5,782 bases of DNA from Fidelibacterota bacterium. GTDB taxonomy: Bacteria; Fidelibacterota; Marinisomatia; SCGC-AAA003-L08; TS1B11. The stretch's first letter is position 1. Each line of letters starts with the position of its first letter. The stretch covers positions 1 through 5,782 of the forward strand of contig JADFMC010000142.1 in assembly GCA_022564085.1 (NCBI GenBank). The letters run 5' to 3'. The notes under the pieces are model-generated. The model was not told the origin of the DNA. It saw only the letters and a list, made by a program, of their open reading frames with translations, and ran no database searches. The position numbers were made by a program, and so were the translations under genes. Shown here one piece after another: positions 1-5,782 of the stretch.

Positions 1-3
1 TCC

Positions 4-84
4 ATGATTAGTAACTATTCAAAAGCCAAATTGAGTATCCTTTTACTGATGCTGGGTACTATCACCAGCGGCGGGGCGGGCGGA
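4..84 (+). other. Predicted Sec signal peptide of the DUF1028 protein
   Basis: The first roughly 27 codons give a basic N-region, a hydrophobic core (LSILLLMLGTI) and a small-residue region (TSGGAGGS). Cleavage is plausible between residues 22 and 28, but there is no clean A-X-A site. These codons are visibly more AT-rich than the rest of the gene, as is common for signal-peptide regions. The exact cleavage point is an inference. Confidence 0.6.
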
Positions 85-999
85 TCCACATTGCGGCCGG
101 TATCCACCTATTCCATTGTGGCCCGCGACCCCGCTACCGGCCAGCTGGGCGTGGCGGTGCAGTCGCACTGGTTTTCCGTCGGCTCGCTCGTCACCTGGGC
201 CCAGGCCGGGGTGGGGGCCGTAGCGACTCAGTCTTTCGTGCTGGTGGATTACGGTCCCAATGGCCTGGAACTGATGGCCGGGGGGCTGGCGGCCCCACAG
301 GTCCTTGAGCAGTTGGTGGCCGACGACGAGGGCCGTGACGTGCGCCAGGTAGCCATGATCGACGCCCACGGGCAGGTGGCCGCCCACACCGGGGATTCAT
401 GCATTCCTGCCGCTGGACAGCACGTGGGGGAAAACTACTCCGTCCAGGCCAACTTGATGCTCAGCGATCAGGTGTGGCCCCGGATGAAGGCAGCTTACGA
501 AAGCGCCGAAGGGGATCTGGCCGACCGGATGATGGCCGCCCTGGAGGCCGCCCAGGCAGCCGGGGGTGACATCCGGGGACGGCAATCGGCTGCTATCCTG
601 ATCGTGTCGGGCGAAAAACAGGAGCAGCCCTGGCAGGGAGTACTAATGGAGCTGCGGGTGGAGGACCACCCCCAGCCACTGGCCGAGCTACGCCGCCTGA
701 TCCGCGTGCACCGGGCCTACGAATACATGAACGCCGGCGACCTGGCCGTGGAGCATGGCGACGATGAGCTGGCCTTAAAAGAGTATGGCGCGGCCATGGA
801 GCTGTTTCCCGCTAACCTGGAGATGAAATTCTGGACCGCCGTCTCCCTGGCGAACATGGGCCGCCTGAAGGAGTCCTATCCCCTGTTCAAAGAGATTTTC
901 GCTCAGGATGAGAACTGGCGCGTGTTGTTGCCGCGGCTGGTTGTTAGCGGGCTAATCAAAAAGAAGGATGCGGACAAAGTCCTGAAAAAATTAAAATAG
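4..999 (+). CDS. Secreted DUF1028 (Ntn-hydrolase-like) protein with C-terminal TPR repeats
   Basis: The 331-residue product starts with a basic, then hydrophobic segment (K8 and K10, then LSILLLMLGTI at 10-20, then a Gly/Ser/Ala-rich stretch), which reads as a Sec signal peptide, so it is probably exported. No lipobox cysteine follows. Residues about 35-235 match the DUF1028 family: the opening TYSIVARDPATGQLGVAV, then GVGAVATQ (70-76), YGPNGLEL, TGDSC (129-133), GRQSAAILIV (192-201) and VEDHPQPLAELRRL (219-232). The family has an Ntn-hydrolase-like fold but no established reaction, so none is assigned. Residues about 236-305 look like two tetratricopeptide repeats (AGDLAVEHGDDELALKEYGAAMELFP, then a second unit with SLANMGRLKESYPLFKEIF), suggesting protein binding. 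The ATG is chosen because it directly precedes the signal peptide. Only three bases lie upstream, so no ribosome binding site can be seen and an earlier start is not excluded. It stops with TAG and converges on the transketolase gene. Confidence 0.88.
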   Translation: MISNYSKAKLSILLLMLGTITSGGAGGSTLRPVSTYSIVARDPATGQLGVAVQSHWFSVGSLVTWAQAGVGAVATQSFVLVDYGPNGLELMAGGLAAPQVLEQLVADDEGRDVRQVAMIDAHGQVAAHTGDSCIPAAGQHVGENYSVQANLMLSDQVWPRMKAAYESAEGDLADRMMAALEAAQAAGGDIRGRQSAAILIVSGEKQEQPWQGVLMELRVEDHPQPLAELRRLIRVHRAYEYMNAGDLAVEHGDDELALKEYGAAMELFPANLEMKFWTAVSLANMGRLKESYPLFKEIFAQDENWRVLLPRLVVSGLIKKKDADKVLKKLK

Positions 1000-1005
1000 A
1001 GCCGA

Positions 1006-1027
1006 GAGTTGGGTTGCGGCCCAATTC
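1006..1027. terminator. Possible bidirectional terminator hairpin between convergent genes
   Basis: In the 45-base gap between two convergent stop codons, 1006-1013 (GAGTTGGG) pairs with 1020-1027 (CCCAATTC) in an 8-base-pair stem with one G-T wobble and a 6-base loop. On the plus strand a short T run (TTTT) follows about 10 bases later. On the minus strand the stem is followed, within about 12 bases, by the complement of the A-rich end of the DUF1028 gene, which gives a T-rich tract. The T tracts are not directly adjacent to the stem, so this is a weak intrinsic terminator at best. Its position is the main support. Confidence 0.4.
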
Positions 1028-1044
1028 ACCGCTTCAATTTTGCC

Positions 1045-3345
1045 CTAGTCTCGCTTCCGCTCGGCAAACCGCAAAATCCCCTCCAGGATGTGGTCGGGAT
1101 CCAGGTGGGACTCCTCGATGATCTCCTCCAACGACCCCCCGGTGCGCCAGCGGTGGTCCCAATCGGGCGTAATGGCAAATTCCTTATTGCGCCGGCTGCC
1201 GATCCAGTTATGCATCAGCCGGTAGGCTTGGTTGGCCACGACCATGCTGTTGTCCCAATCCCAGGCTGATAGCACCTGCTCCCGGTAGTGCCTGGTCTGG
1301 CGCTGGAACAGGCCGAAGCTGATGGCGGCCACGATCTTCACATTGGGGCCTTCCTCCCTGAGCCGGGGCAGAATCTTCATCAGGCTGTTGGTGGGGCTGG
1401 TCCCCCGGAAAATCACCGTCCCGGCCTTCTCCTTATTTTTATCGTAGTCCTTGAAGATGTAGGCCCCTTTGGCCGCCTCCAGGTGCGAGGGAATTTCCAA
1501 TTCGTCCCGCTGGGGCACGGTAATGGCCGGCCGGGTGAGGTGCAAAGCGATGATGGGCACGTCGGTGGCCAGGGCGGCCCCCAGGGCCGGGGCCACTTCG
1601 TTGTGTTCCCAGGGATAAAGGTTGAGCACGTGCCCCTCGGGAAACAGCTGCGTTACCCCCGGCGCGAAAATGCCGAAGTGGGACCGGCTGTCCTCGGCCG
1701 TCTCGGGACCGGAGTGCCCGGCCACCCACAACAGCCGCCCCACCTTGAGCTCCGAATCCTGGGCTACCTGGCTGAATAGGCGCATGGGGCCGTACTTCAA
1801 GTAGGAGAACGAGGCGTAGGTACTGCAGGCCCCTAAATATCCGCTGAAATTGTCATAGGGCCGCTTGGAAAAGTTCACCGAGGTCATCCCAGCCATGATG
1901 CCGGCGTTGGCGAACTCGGTGATCGCCTGGGGCAGCAGGGCCCCCCGGGGGTTCTCGTCCCGCTGGAACCAGCCAAATCCCTCGAACCCGTTCCCACCTT
2001 TGGCGAAGCCGGAGATATTGGTGGAATCGGCCAGGTCAGCCGAGGCGGCGATGAAGATCGGCACGCCGGTTTTTTCATGGCTGAGCCGGTTGATCCAGGC
2101 GCCGAACTTGGCCAGGGCGGCCCGGTTAGGAGCTTTGGTACCCGGCTCCACGAATAGCTCATCAGGATACCGTTCAACTTTCGAAAGTGCGCTTTTATCC
2201 AGCTCCAGGTGGGCTCCGGGGATGAATCCTTCCAACTCATCCGGTACCGAATCGCCCAGCTCCACCAGTCGTTCCGCCAGAAAATCCAATAATTTCTGGT
2301 TGGTACGCAACACCGACATAACCTGGGACAAATGGCCGGCGGTTTCCTCCCGGAACTGGCGCTCACTGGCAGGCCGCGGCTCACCCGGGTTGTCGAAGGA
2401 AACCCCGTTGCGCAGGGCGAATTGCTTCATCCCCGCCCAGAACAGCTCGCTGTTGGCCTTATGGGGCACACCATGGGAGAGGTTGTCGAATACGCCATAG
2501 CCTCGGCCCTTGCGGTTCTTGGTCCACAGCACCTTAGGCTGGCCTTCGCCGTCCGGGCTGTTTAACAGGATAAAGGCCTTGGTGATCTGCTCCCAATCCT
2601 CACCCTCTTCGGTGCCCACCACGTGGAAGCCATGATGCTCAAACCAGTCGGGGGGATTGCCGTGAATAACTGTAGAAAACGCCCGGTTATCTATGCCGTA
2701 GTCATTCCAGTCCAGCACGTAATTGAGATTAGTAAGCCCCAGCCCGTAGGCCGAGTTCATGGTCTCATGGGTCGCCCCGGTGGTTAGTCCGCCTTCCCCC
2801 TCGAATGCCCAGACTTTCACCTCCGGTACTCCAGCCAATTTATAGGCCAGGGCCATGCCGGCGGCCACTGGAGAACCGTGGCCGCTGGGACCGGTGTTAA
2901 ACTTGAGAAACTGGGTCTTGCCGCCCATTTCGGCATGACCGGGCAGCCCCCCCTGCCGGCGGAGTGTCAGCAGGTCCTCCCACACCAGGGCCCGACTCTC
3001 GAATTCCTTGACCAAGTATTTGGGATCGTTGGTCTGTTCGTACTTGATCCGCAAAGCCTCATTGTAAACCGCCAGGGTGGCATATACCAGCGGCACAGTG
3101 TGCCCAGCCAGCAGCACAAACCGGTCGGCAAATCGCTTGCCCGGTTCACGAATATCCCAGCGCATGGCTCCCGAAAGTGTGTTTACCACCAGCATATAGG
3201 CCTTGGACAGCGAACCGCCGGGATGGCCGCTCTGGCGAAAATTGAGCATGATGTGAATAGTCTGATCGATCATGTCCCTGATGATTTCGTAGTAGCCGAA
3301 CTCGCCCTTCAATTGGGTCAGGGGGTAGGGTGTTGGCGTCCGCAT
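1045..3345 (-). CDS. Divergent transketolase-family enzyme (thiamine diphosphate dependent), 766 residues
   Basis: Transketolases move two-carbon ketol units between sugar phosphates in the cytoplasmic non-oxidative pentose phosphate pathway, using thiamine diphosphate and a divalent metal. The pyrophosphate domain (about 20-310) shows GHPGGSLS (H41), DRFVLLAGH (H82), GHAE (H137), the cofactor motif GEGGLTTG (183-190) through LDWNDYGID (211-219), and SHG (H291). The pyrimidine domain (about 405-610) shows ASADLADST (434-442), the likely catalytic E477 in ITEFA, H544 and H556 twelve residues apart with ED between them as in HDSIGxGEDGPTHQ, and TRP (R605). A C-terminal domain follows from about 625. 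Compared from memory with yeast transketolase, nearly all substrate and cofactor histidines are kept. Oddities are GEG for GDG, Thr189 where Glu is usual, and about 100 residues more than the usual 620-680, largely in the linker at about 315-405. An in-frame TAA lies upstream, and the ATG is the first possible ATG start. Substrate specificity is uncertain; phosphoketolase or a pyruvate dehydrogenase E1-like role is less likely. Confidence 0.85.
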   Translation of the reverse strand: MRTPTPYPLTQLKGEFGYYEIIRDMIDQTIHIMLNFRQSGHPGGSLSKAYMLVVNTLSGAMRWDIREPGKRFADRFVLLAGHTVPLVYATLAVYNEALRIKYEQTNDPKYLVKEFESRALVWEDLLTLRRQGGLPGHAEMGGKTQFLKFNTGPSGHGSPVAAGMALAYKLAGVPEVKVWAFEGEGGLTTGATHETMNSAYGLGLTNLNYVLDWNDYGIDNRAFSTVIHGNPPDWFEHHGFHVVGTEEGEDWEQITKAFILLNSPDGEGQPKVLWTKNRKGRGYGVFDNLSHGVPHKANSELFWAGMKQFALRNGVSFDNPGEPRPASERQFREETAGHLSQVMSVLRTNQKLLDFLAERLVELGDSVPDELEGFIPGAHLELDKSALSKVERYPDELFVEPGTKAPNRAALAKFGAWINRLSHEKTGVPIFIAASADLADSTNISGFAKGGNGFEGFGWFQRDENPRGALLPQAITEFANAGIMAGMTSVNFSKRPYDNFSGYLGACSTYASFSYLKYGPMRLFSQVAQDSELKVGRLLWVAGHSGPETAEDSRSHFGIFAPGVTQLFPEGHVLNLYPWEHNEVAPALGAALATDVPIIALHLTRPAITVPQRDELEIPSHLEAAKGAYIFKDYDKNKEKAGTVIFRGTSPTNSLMKILPRLREEGPNVKIVAAISFGLFQRQTRHYREQVLSAWDWDNSMVVANQAYRLMHNWIGSRRNKEFAITPDWDHRWRTGGSLEEIIEESHLDPDHILEGILRFAERKRD
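2704..2799 (-). other. Thiamine diphosphate/metal binding motif with GEG in place of GDG
   Basis: Codons 183-214 of the transketolase-like gene form the cofactor motif. It opens with G183-E184-G185 and closes with N214 in DWND, the spacing expected of the GDG(X)24-27N motif. E184 (codon at 2794-2796) takes the place of the metal-binding Asp, and T189 (codon at 2779-2781) takes the place of a Glu common in transketolases. E194 corresponds to the second usual Glu and is kept. Confidence 0.7.
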
Positions 3346-3356
3346 GGTCCAGGATG

Positions 3357-3360
3357 CTCC
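3357..3360 (-). promoter_or_regulatory. Shine-Dalgarno site of the transketolase-like gene
   Basis: GGAG on the minus strand lies 11 bases before the ATG at 3345. This is slightly long spacing but is the only good match in the leader, and it supports the chosen start together with an in-frame stop at 3367-3369. Confidence 0.55.
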
Positions 3361-3363
3361 GGA

Positions 3364-3378
3364 ATTTTAGCTATTGTA
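3364..3378 (-). promoter_or_regulatory. Weak candidate promoter in the AT-rich uvrA-transketolase gap
   Basis: Read on the minus strand, the gap contains TACAAT (3373-3378) and TAAAAT (3364-3369), each one mismatch from the TATAAT -10 consensus. No convincing TTGACA-like -35 sits 16-18 bases upstream of either. The region is strikingly AT-rich against its GC-rich surroundings, so a separate promoter for the downstream gene is possible but unproven. Confidence 0.22.
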
Positions 3379-3383
3379 AATAT

Positions 3384-3396
3384 TGAACATTGTTCA
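3384..3396. repeat. Perfect 5+3+5 palindrome overlapping the uvrA stop codon
   Basis: TGAAC-ATT-GTTCA is a perfect inverted repeat with a 3-base spacer. Its right half includes the uvrA TGA stop (3394-3396), and it lies immediately upstream of the candidate -10 hexamers on the minus strand. It could be an operator, a weak hairpin, or chance. It resembles the Gram-positive LexA box half-sites GAAC and GTTC, but that box has a 4-base spacer. Confidence 0.4.
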
Positions 3397-5782
3397 GGTG
3401 GATATGGGGGTGGGCCTATTTTCAGCTGTCAGCCCCTTGGTAGCGACCACTTTGGGCCTGCCATCGACAGGAGACGGCCGCTTGCCATTGGGACTGAAAA
3501 GGGACTCCTTGAGTATCTGCCCGGTATAGGAGGCGGCCACGGCGGCCACTTCCTCCGGCGTGCCCTCGGCCACCACGTAGCCCCCCTCGTCACCGCCTTC
3601 GGGACCCAGATCGATGATCCAGTCGGCCGTTTTAATCACGTCCATGGAATGCTCGATAATCACTACCGTATTGCCCTTGTCCACCAGCTGGTGCAGCACC
3701 TTGAGCAGCAGCTCCACATCGGCGAAATGCAGGCCGGTAGTGGGTTCGTCCAGGATATATATAGTCCGGCCGGTGCTGGCCTTGGACAGTTCCGCGGACA
3801 ATTTTACACGCTGGGCCTCGCCGCCGCTCAGGGTGGTGGCCTGCTGCCCTAACCTGATATAGCCCAGCCCCACTTCGCAGAGGGTTTGGAGTTTGCGCTC
3901 GATGGCGGGTATTTTCTTAAAAAATTCCAGCGCCGCCTGGCAGGACATATCCAGTACCTGCGCGATGGTCCGGCCTTTATAGGTGACCTCCAGCGTCTCC
4001 CGGTTATAGCGCTTGCCGCGGCATTGTTCGCATTGCACATAGACATCGGGCAGAAAATGCATTTCGATCTTGATCAGGCCGTCACCCTGGCAGGCTTCGC
4101 AGCGGCCGCCTTTGACGTTGAAGGAGAACCGTCCCGGCTTATAGCCCCTGATCTTGGACTCGGGCAGCTGGCTGAACAGGTCCCGGATATGGGTAAATAG
4201 CCCGGTGTAAGTGGCCGGATTGGAGCGCGGTGTGCGTCCGATGGGCGATTGGTCGATGTCGATCACCTTGTCCAGGTAAAGCAATCCGGTGATAGATTCG
4301 TATTTCAACGGCTTTTTCTTGCTGGAGTAGAACTCCCGGCTCAGGGCCGGGTAGAGCGTTTCGTTGATCAGGGTGGATTTACCCGAGCCGCTGACGCCGG
4401 TGACACACACGAAGCGGCCCAACGGCAGGTTCACGGTAATCTGCTTTAAGTTGTTACCCTGGGCCCCTTCCAGGCGCAGGAACTTATCGGGCCGGGGGCG
4501 GCGGTGCTCCGGCATGGGGATAGTCTTGGTACCAGCCAAATACTGACCGGTCAGCGAGTCGGGGTTGGCCTTGATATCGTCCGGGGTACCGCTGGCCACC
4601 ACCCAACCCCCTTCCACTCCGGCCCCGGGACCCAGGTCAATCACCCAGTCAGCCGATTCAATGGTTTCGCGGTCATGCTCCACCACCAGAACGGTATTGC
4701 CGAGGTCCCGTAGCCGGTTCAAGGTGGCGATCAACCGCCGGTTGTCCCGCATGTGCAGCCCGATGGAAGGCTCATCCAGAATGTAGAGCACCCCCACCAG
4801 TTGACTACCGACCTGGGTGGCCAGCCGGATACGTTGAGCCTCGCCGCCGCTCAACGTGGCGGAGGTCCGGGAGAGGGTCAGGTAGTCCAGGCCTACGTTC
4901 ACCAGGAAGCCCAGGCGGTCCCCGATCTCCTTGAGCACCTGGGCGGCGATTTCCTGCTTGGTGGCAGATAGCTCCAACTCCTGAAAGAAGAGCTGCAGCG
5001 TCCTAATCGACATGACCACCAGTTCCCAAATATTTTGATCACCCACGGTGATTGCCAAACTCTCTTTTTTTAACCTGGCGCCCTTACATTCGTCGCAAGC
5101 GTGAATCGACATGAACTGTTCTATCCAGGCCCGAATGCCGCCGGATTGGGTCTGGGTGTAGCGCCGCCGCAGGTTGGGAATCACCCCTTCGAAGCCAGCG
5201 GTATATTCACCCTTCCATTTCTTGGAGCTGTAGGTCATGGTGATCTTGGCGTCGGGATCGGTACCGTAGAGGATGGTGTGCCGTACCTCTGATGACAGCC
5301 GGTTCCAGGGCGTGGTGAAACTGAAGCCTAAATGTTGGGCCAGGCTCTTGATAATGGAGCTGTACCAGCCGCCCCGGGGCTGCTCGCCGATGGGCACCAC
5401 CGCCCCTTGGATCAAACTTTTCCTTTTATCGGGGACCACCAGGTCCGGATCGATCTCCATGCGGGTGCCTAAACCGTCACACACCGGGCAAGCCCCAAAG
5501 GGGGAATTGAAGGAGAACATCCGCGGTTCGGGCTCCTCGTAGCTGATCTCGCACTCAGCACATGACAGGTGTTCGCTGAAAATATGGTCGGCGCCCTTTT
5601 TGGAGTGGCCGCTTGGCGAGACCTCGTTGACCATCAGCAAACCGGCCCCCATCTTGGCTGCCAATTCCATCGACTCGGTGAGGCGCTCCTTGATTTCCGG
5701 CTTCACTACCAGCCGGTCCACCACTACCTCAATGTTGTGCTTCTTGTTCTTGTGCAGGATAATGCGCTCCGACAGGTCCCTG
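3394..5782 (-). CDS. uvrA: UvrA, excinuclease ABC damage-recognition ATPase (partial, N-terminus beyond window)
   Basis: UvrA works as a dimer with UvrB to find bulky DNA lesions and load UvrB in nucleotide excision repair. About 795 residues are visible. The frame is open to the right edge and codes for KNKKHNIEVVVDRLVVK, a conserved internal UvrA segment, so the GTG at 5724 is not the start and roughly 190-200 residues are missing, including the first Walker A. Seen in order: zinc module 1 (CxxC...CxxC, 5479-5562), a conserved CxxCxGxRL, ABC signature LSGGEAQRIR (4825-4854), Walker B YILDEPS with the following GLH (4765-4788 onward), second Walker A GVSGSGKS (4375-4398), DQSPIGRTPRSNPATYTG, zinc module 2 (4021-4101), signature LSGGEAQRVK (3802-3831) and Walker B YILDEPT (3739-3762). 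All motifs are intact. Past the usual end (TGQILKESLF) there is a roughly 33-residue polar, proline-containing tail. The transketolase-like gene follows 48 bases downstream. The promoter, and any SOS control, lies outside the window. Confidence 0.97.
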   Translation of the reverse strand, partial: RDLSERIILHKNKKHNIEVVVDRLVVKPEIKERLTESMELAAKMGAGLLMVNEVSPSGHSKKGADHIFSEHLSCAECEISYEEPEPRMFSFNSPFGACPVCDGLGTRMEIDPDLVVPDKRKSLIQGAVVPIGEQPRGGWYSSIIKSLAQHLGFSFTTPWNRLSSEVRHTILYGTDPDAKITMTYSSKKWKGEYTAGFEGVIPNLRRRYTQTQSGGIRAWIEQFMSIHACDECKGARLKKESLAITVGDQNIWELVVMSIRTLQLFFQELELSATKQEIAAQVLKEIGDRLGFLVNVGLDYLTLSRTSATLSGGEAQRIRLATQVGSQLVGVLYILDEPSIGLHMRDNRRLIATLNRLRDLGNTVLVVEHDRETIESADWVIDLGPGAGVEGGWVVASGTPDDIKANPDSLTGQYLAGTKTIPMPEHRRPRPDKFLRLEGAQGNNLKQITVNLPLGRFVCVTGVSGSGKSTLINETLYPALSREFYSSKKKPLKYESITGLLYLDKVIDIDQSPIGRTPRSNPATYTGLFTHIRDLFSQLPESKIRGYKPGRFSFNVKGGRCEACQGDGLIKIEMHFLPDVYVQCEQCRGKRYNRETLEVTYKGRTIAQVLDMSCQAALEFFKKIPAIERKLQTLCEVGLGYIRLGQQATTLSGGEAQRVKLSAELSKASTGRTIYILDEPTTGLHFADVELLLKVLHQLVDKGNTVVIIEHSMDVIKTADWIIDLGPEGGDEGGYVVAEGTPEEVAAVAASYTGQILKESLFSPNGKRPSPVDGRPKVVATKGLTAENRPTPIST

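Noticed and set aside
1865..2500. A 211-codon plus-strand open frame inside the transketolase-like gene.
   Set aside because: It lies fully antisense to the pyrimidine-domain and linker coding region; its Ser/Arg/Pro-rich composition is typical of a shadow frame.
1045..3345. Annotation as phosphoketolase or as pyruvate dehydrogenase E1.
   Set aside because: The length is similar to phosphoketolase, but the N-terminal GHPGG/DRFVLLAGH/GHAE series and the H-x11-H pair in the pyrimidine domain follow the transketolase pattern, and I do not see the phosphoketolase GHWG-type signatures.
3384..3396. LexA/SOS box (GAAC...GTTC) linked to uvrA.
   Set aside because: The spacer is 3 bases rather than the 4 of the Gram-positive SOS box, and the site is at the 3' end of uvrA, not at its promoter. 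It is kept only as an unexplained palindrome.
2878..3852. A 324-codon plus-strand open frame crossing the 3' end of uvrA, the gap and the 5' end of the transketolase-like gene.
   Set aside because: It is antisense to strongly conserved coding sequence on both sides, has no recognisable domain, and its openness is explained by GC-rich codon use on the opposite strand.
4335..4351. CCCGGC-TCAGG-GCCGGG inverted repeat.
   Set aside because: A 6-base stem within uvrA coding sequence is expected by chance in DNA this rich in G and C and has no T tract.
5722..5724. GTG as the start codon of uvrA.
   Set aside because: The frame stays open to the window edge and the upstream codons encode conserved UvrA sequence, so the true start is outside the window.

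Overview
This is a compact, GC-rich bacterial chromosomal window with three protein genes and almost no non-coding DNA. No stretch longer than 50 bases lacks a gene. There is no sign of RNA genes, insertion sequences, CRISPR arrays, phage genes or large repeats. Bacterial origin is supported by a standard UvrA, a plausible Shine-Dalgarno sequence and a Sec-type signal peptide. The phylum cannot be fixed from this window. The protein set (a secreted DUF1028 protein with TPRs and a long divergent transketolase) would fit an environmental or metagenome-derived lineage, but that is a guess.

Layout from left to right: (1) On the plus strand, 4-999 is a complete exported protein with an N-terminal signal peptide, a DUF1028 (Ntn-hydrolase-like) domain and a C-terminal TPR pair. 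(2) The gap 1000-1044 separates two convergent genes and holds a short stem-loop that may stop transcription. (3) On the minus strand, 1045-3345 is a complete 766-residue divergent transketolase-family enzyme. (4) The gap 3346-3393 is AT-rich and holds a ribosome binding site, two weak -10-like hexamers and a perfect short palindrome that overlaps the uvrA stop codon. (5) On the minus strand, 3394 to the right edge is the excision-repair ATPase gene uvrA. It is cut by the window edge, so its N-terminal part, including the first Walker A motif, is missing.

uvrA and the transketolase gene lie in the same direction 48 bases apart and may be co-transcribed, although the AT-rich gap could give the transketolase its own promoter. 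The two proteins have no known functional link: one repairs bulky DNA lesions, the other would move two-carbon units between sugar phosphates. The DUF1028 gene converges on them and is probably a separate unit.

I found no convincing new multi-gene system. The best leads are the transketolase, whose cofactor motif reads GEG instead of GDG and lacks one usually conserved glutamate while the other catalytic histidines are kept, and the DUF1028 protein, whose signal peptide and linker bear on whether an Ntn-type nucleophile could be exposed.
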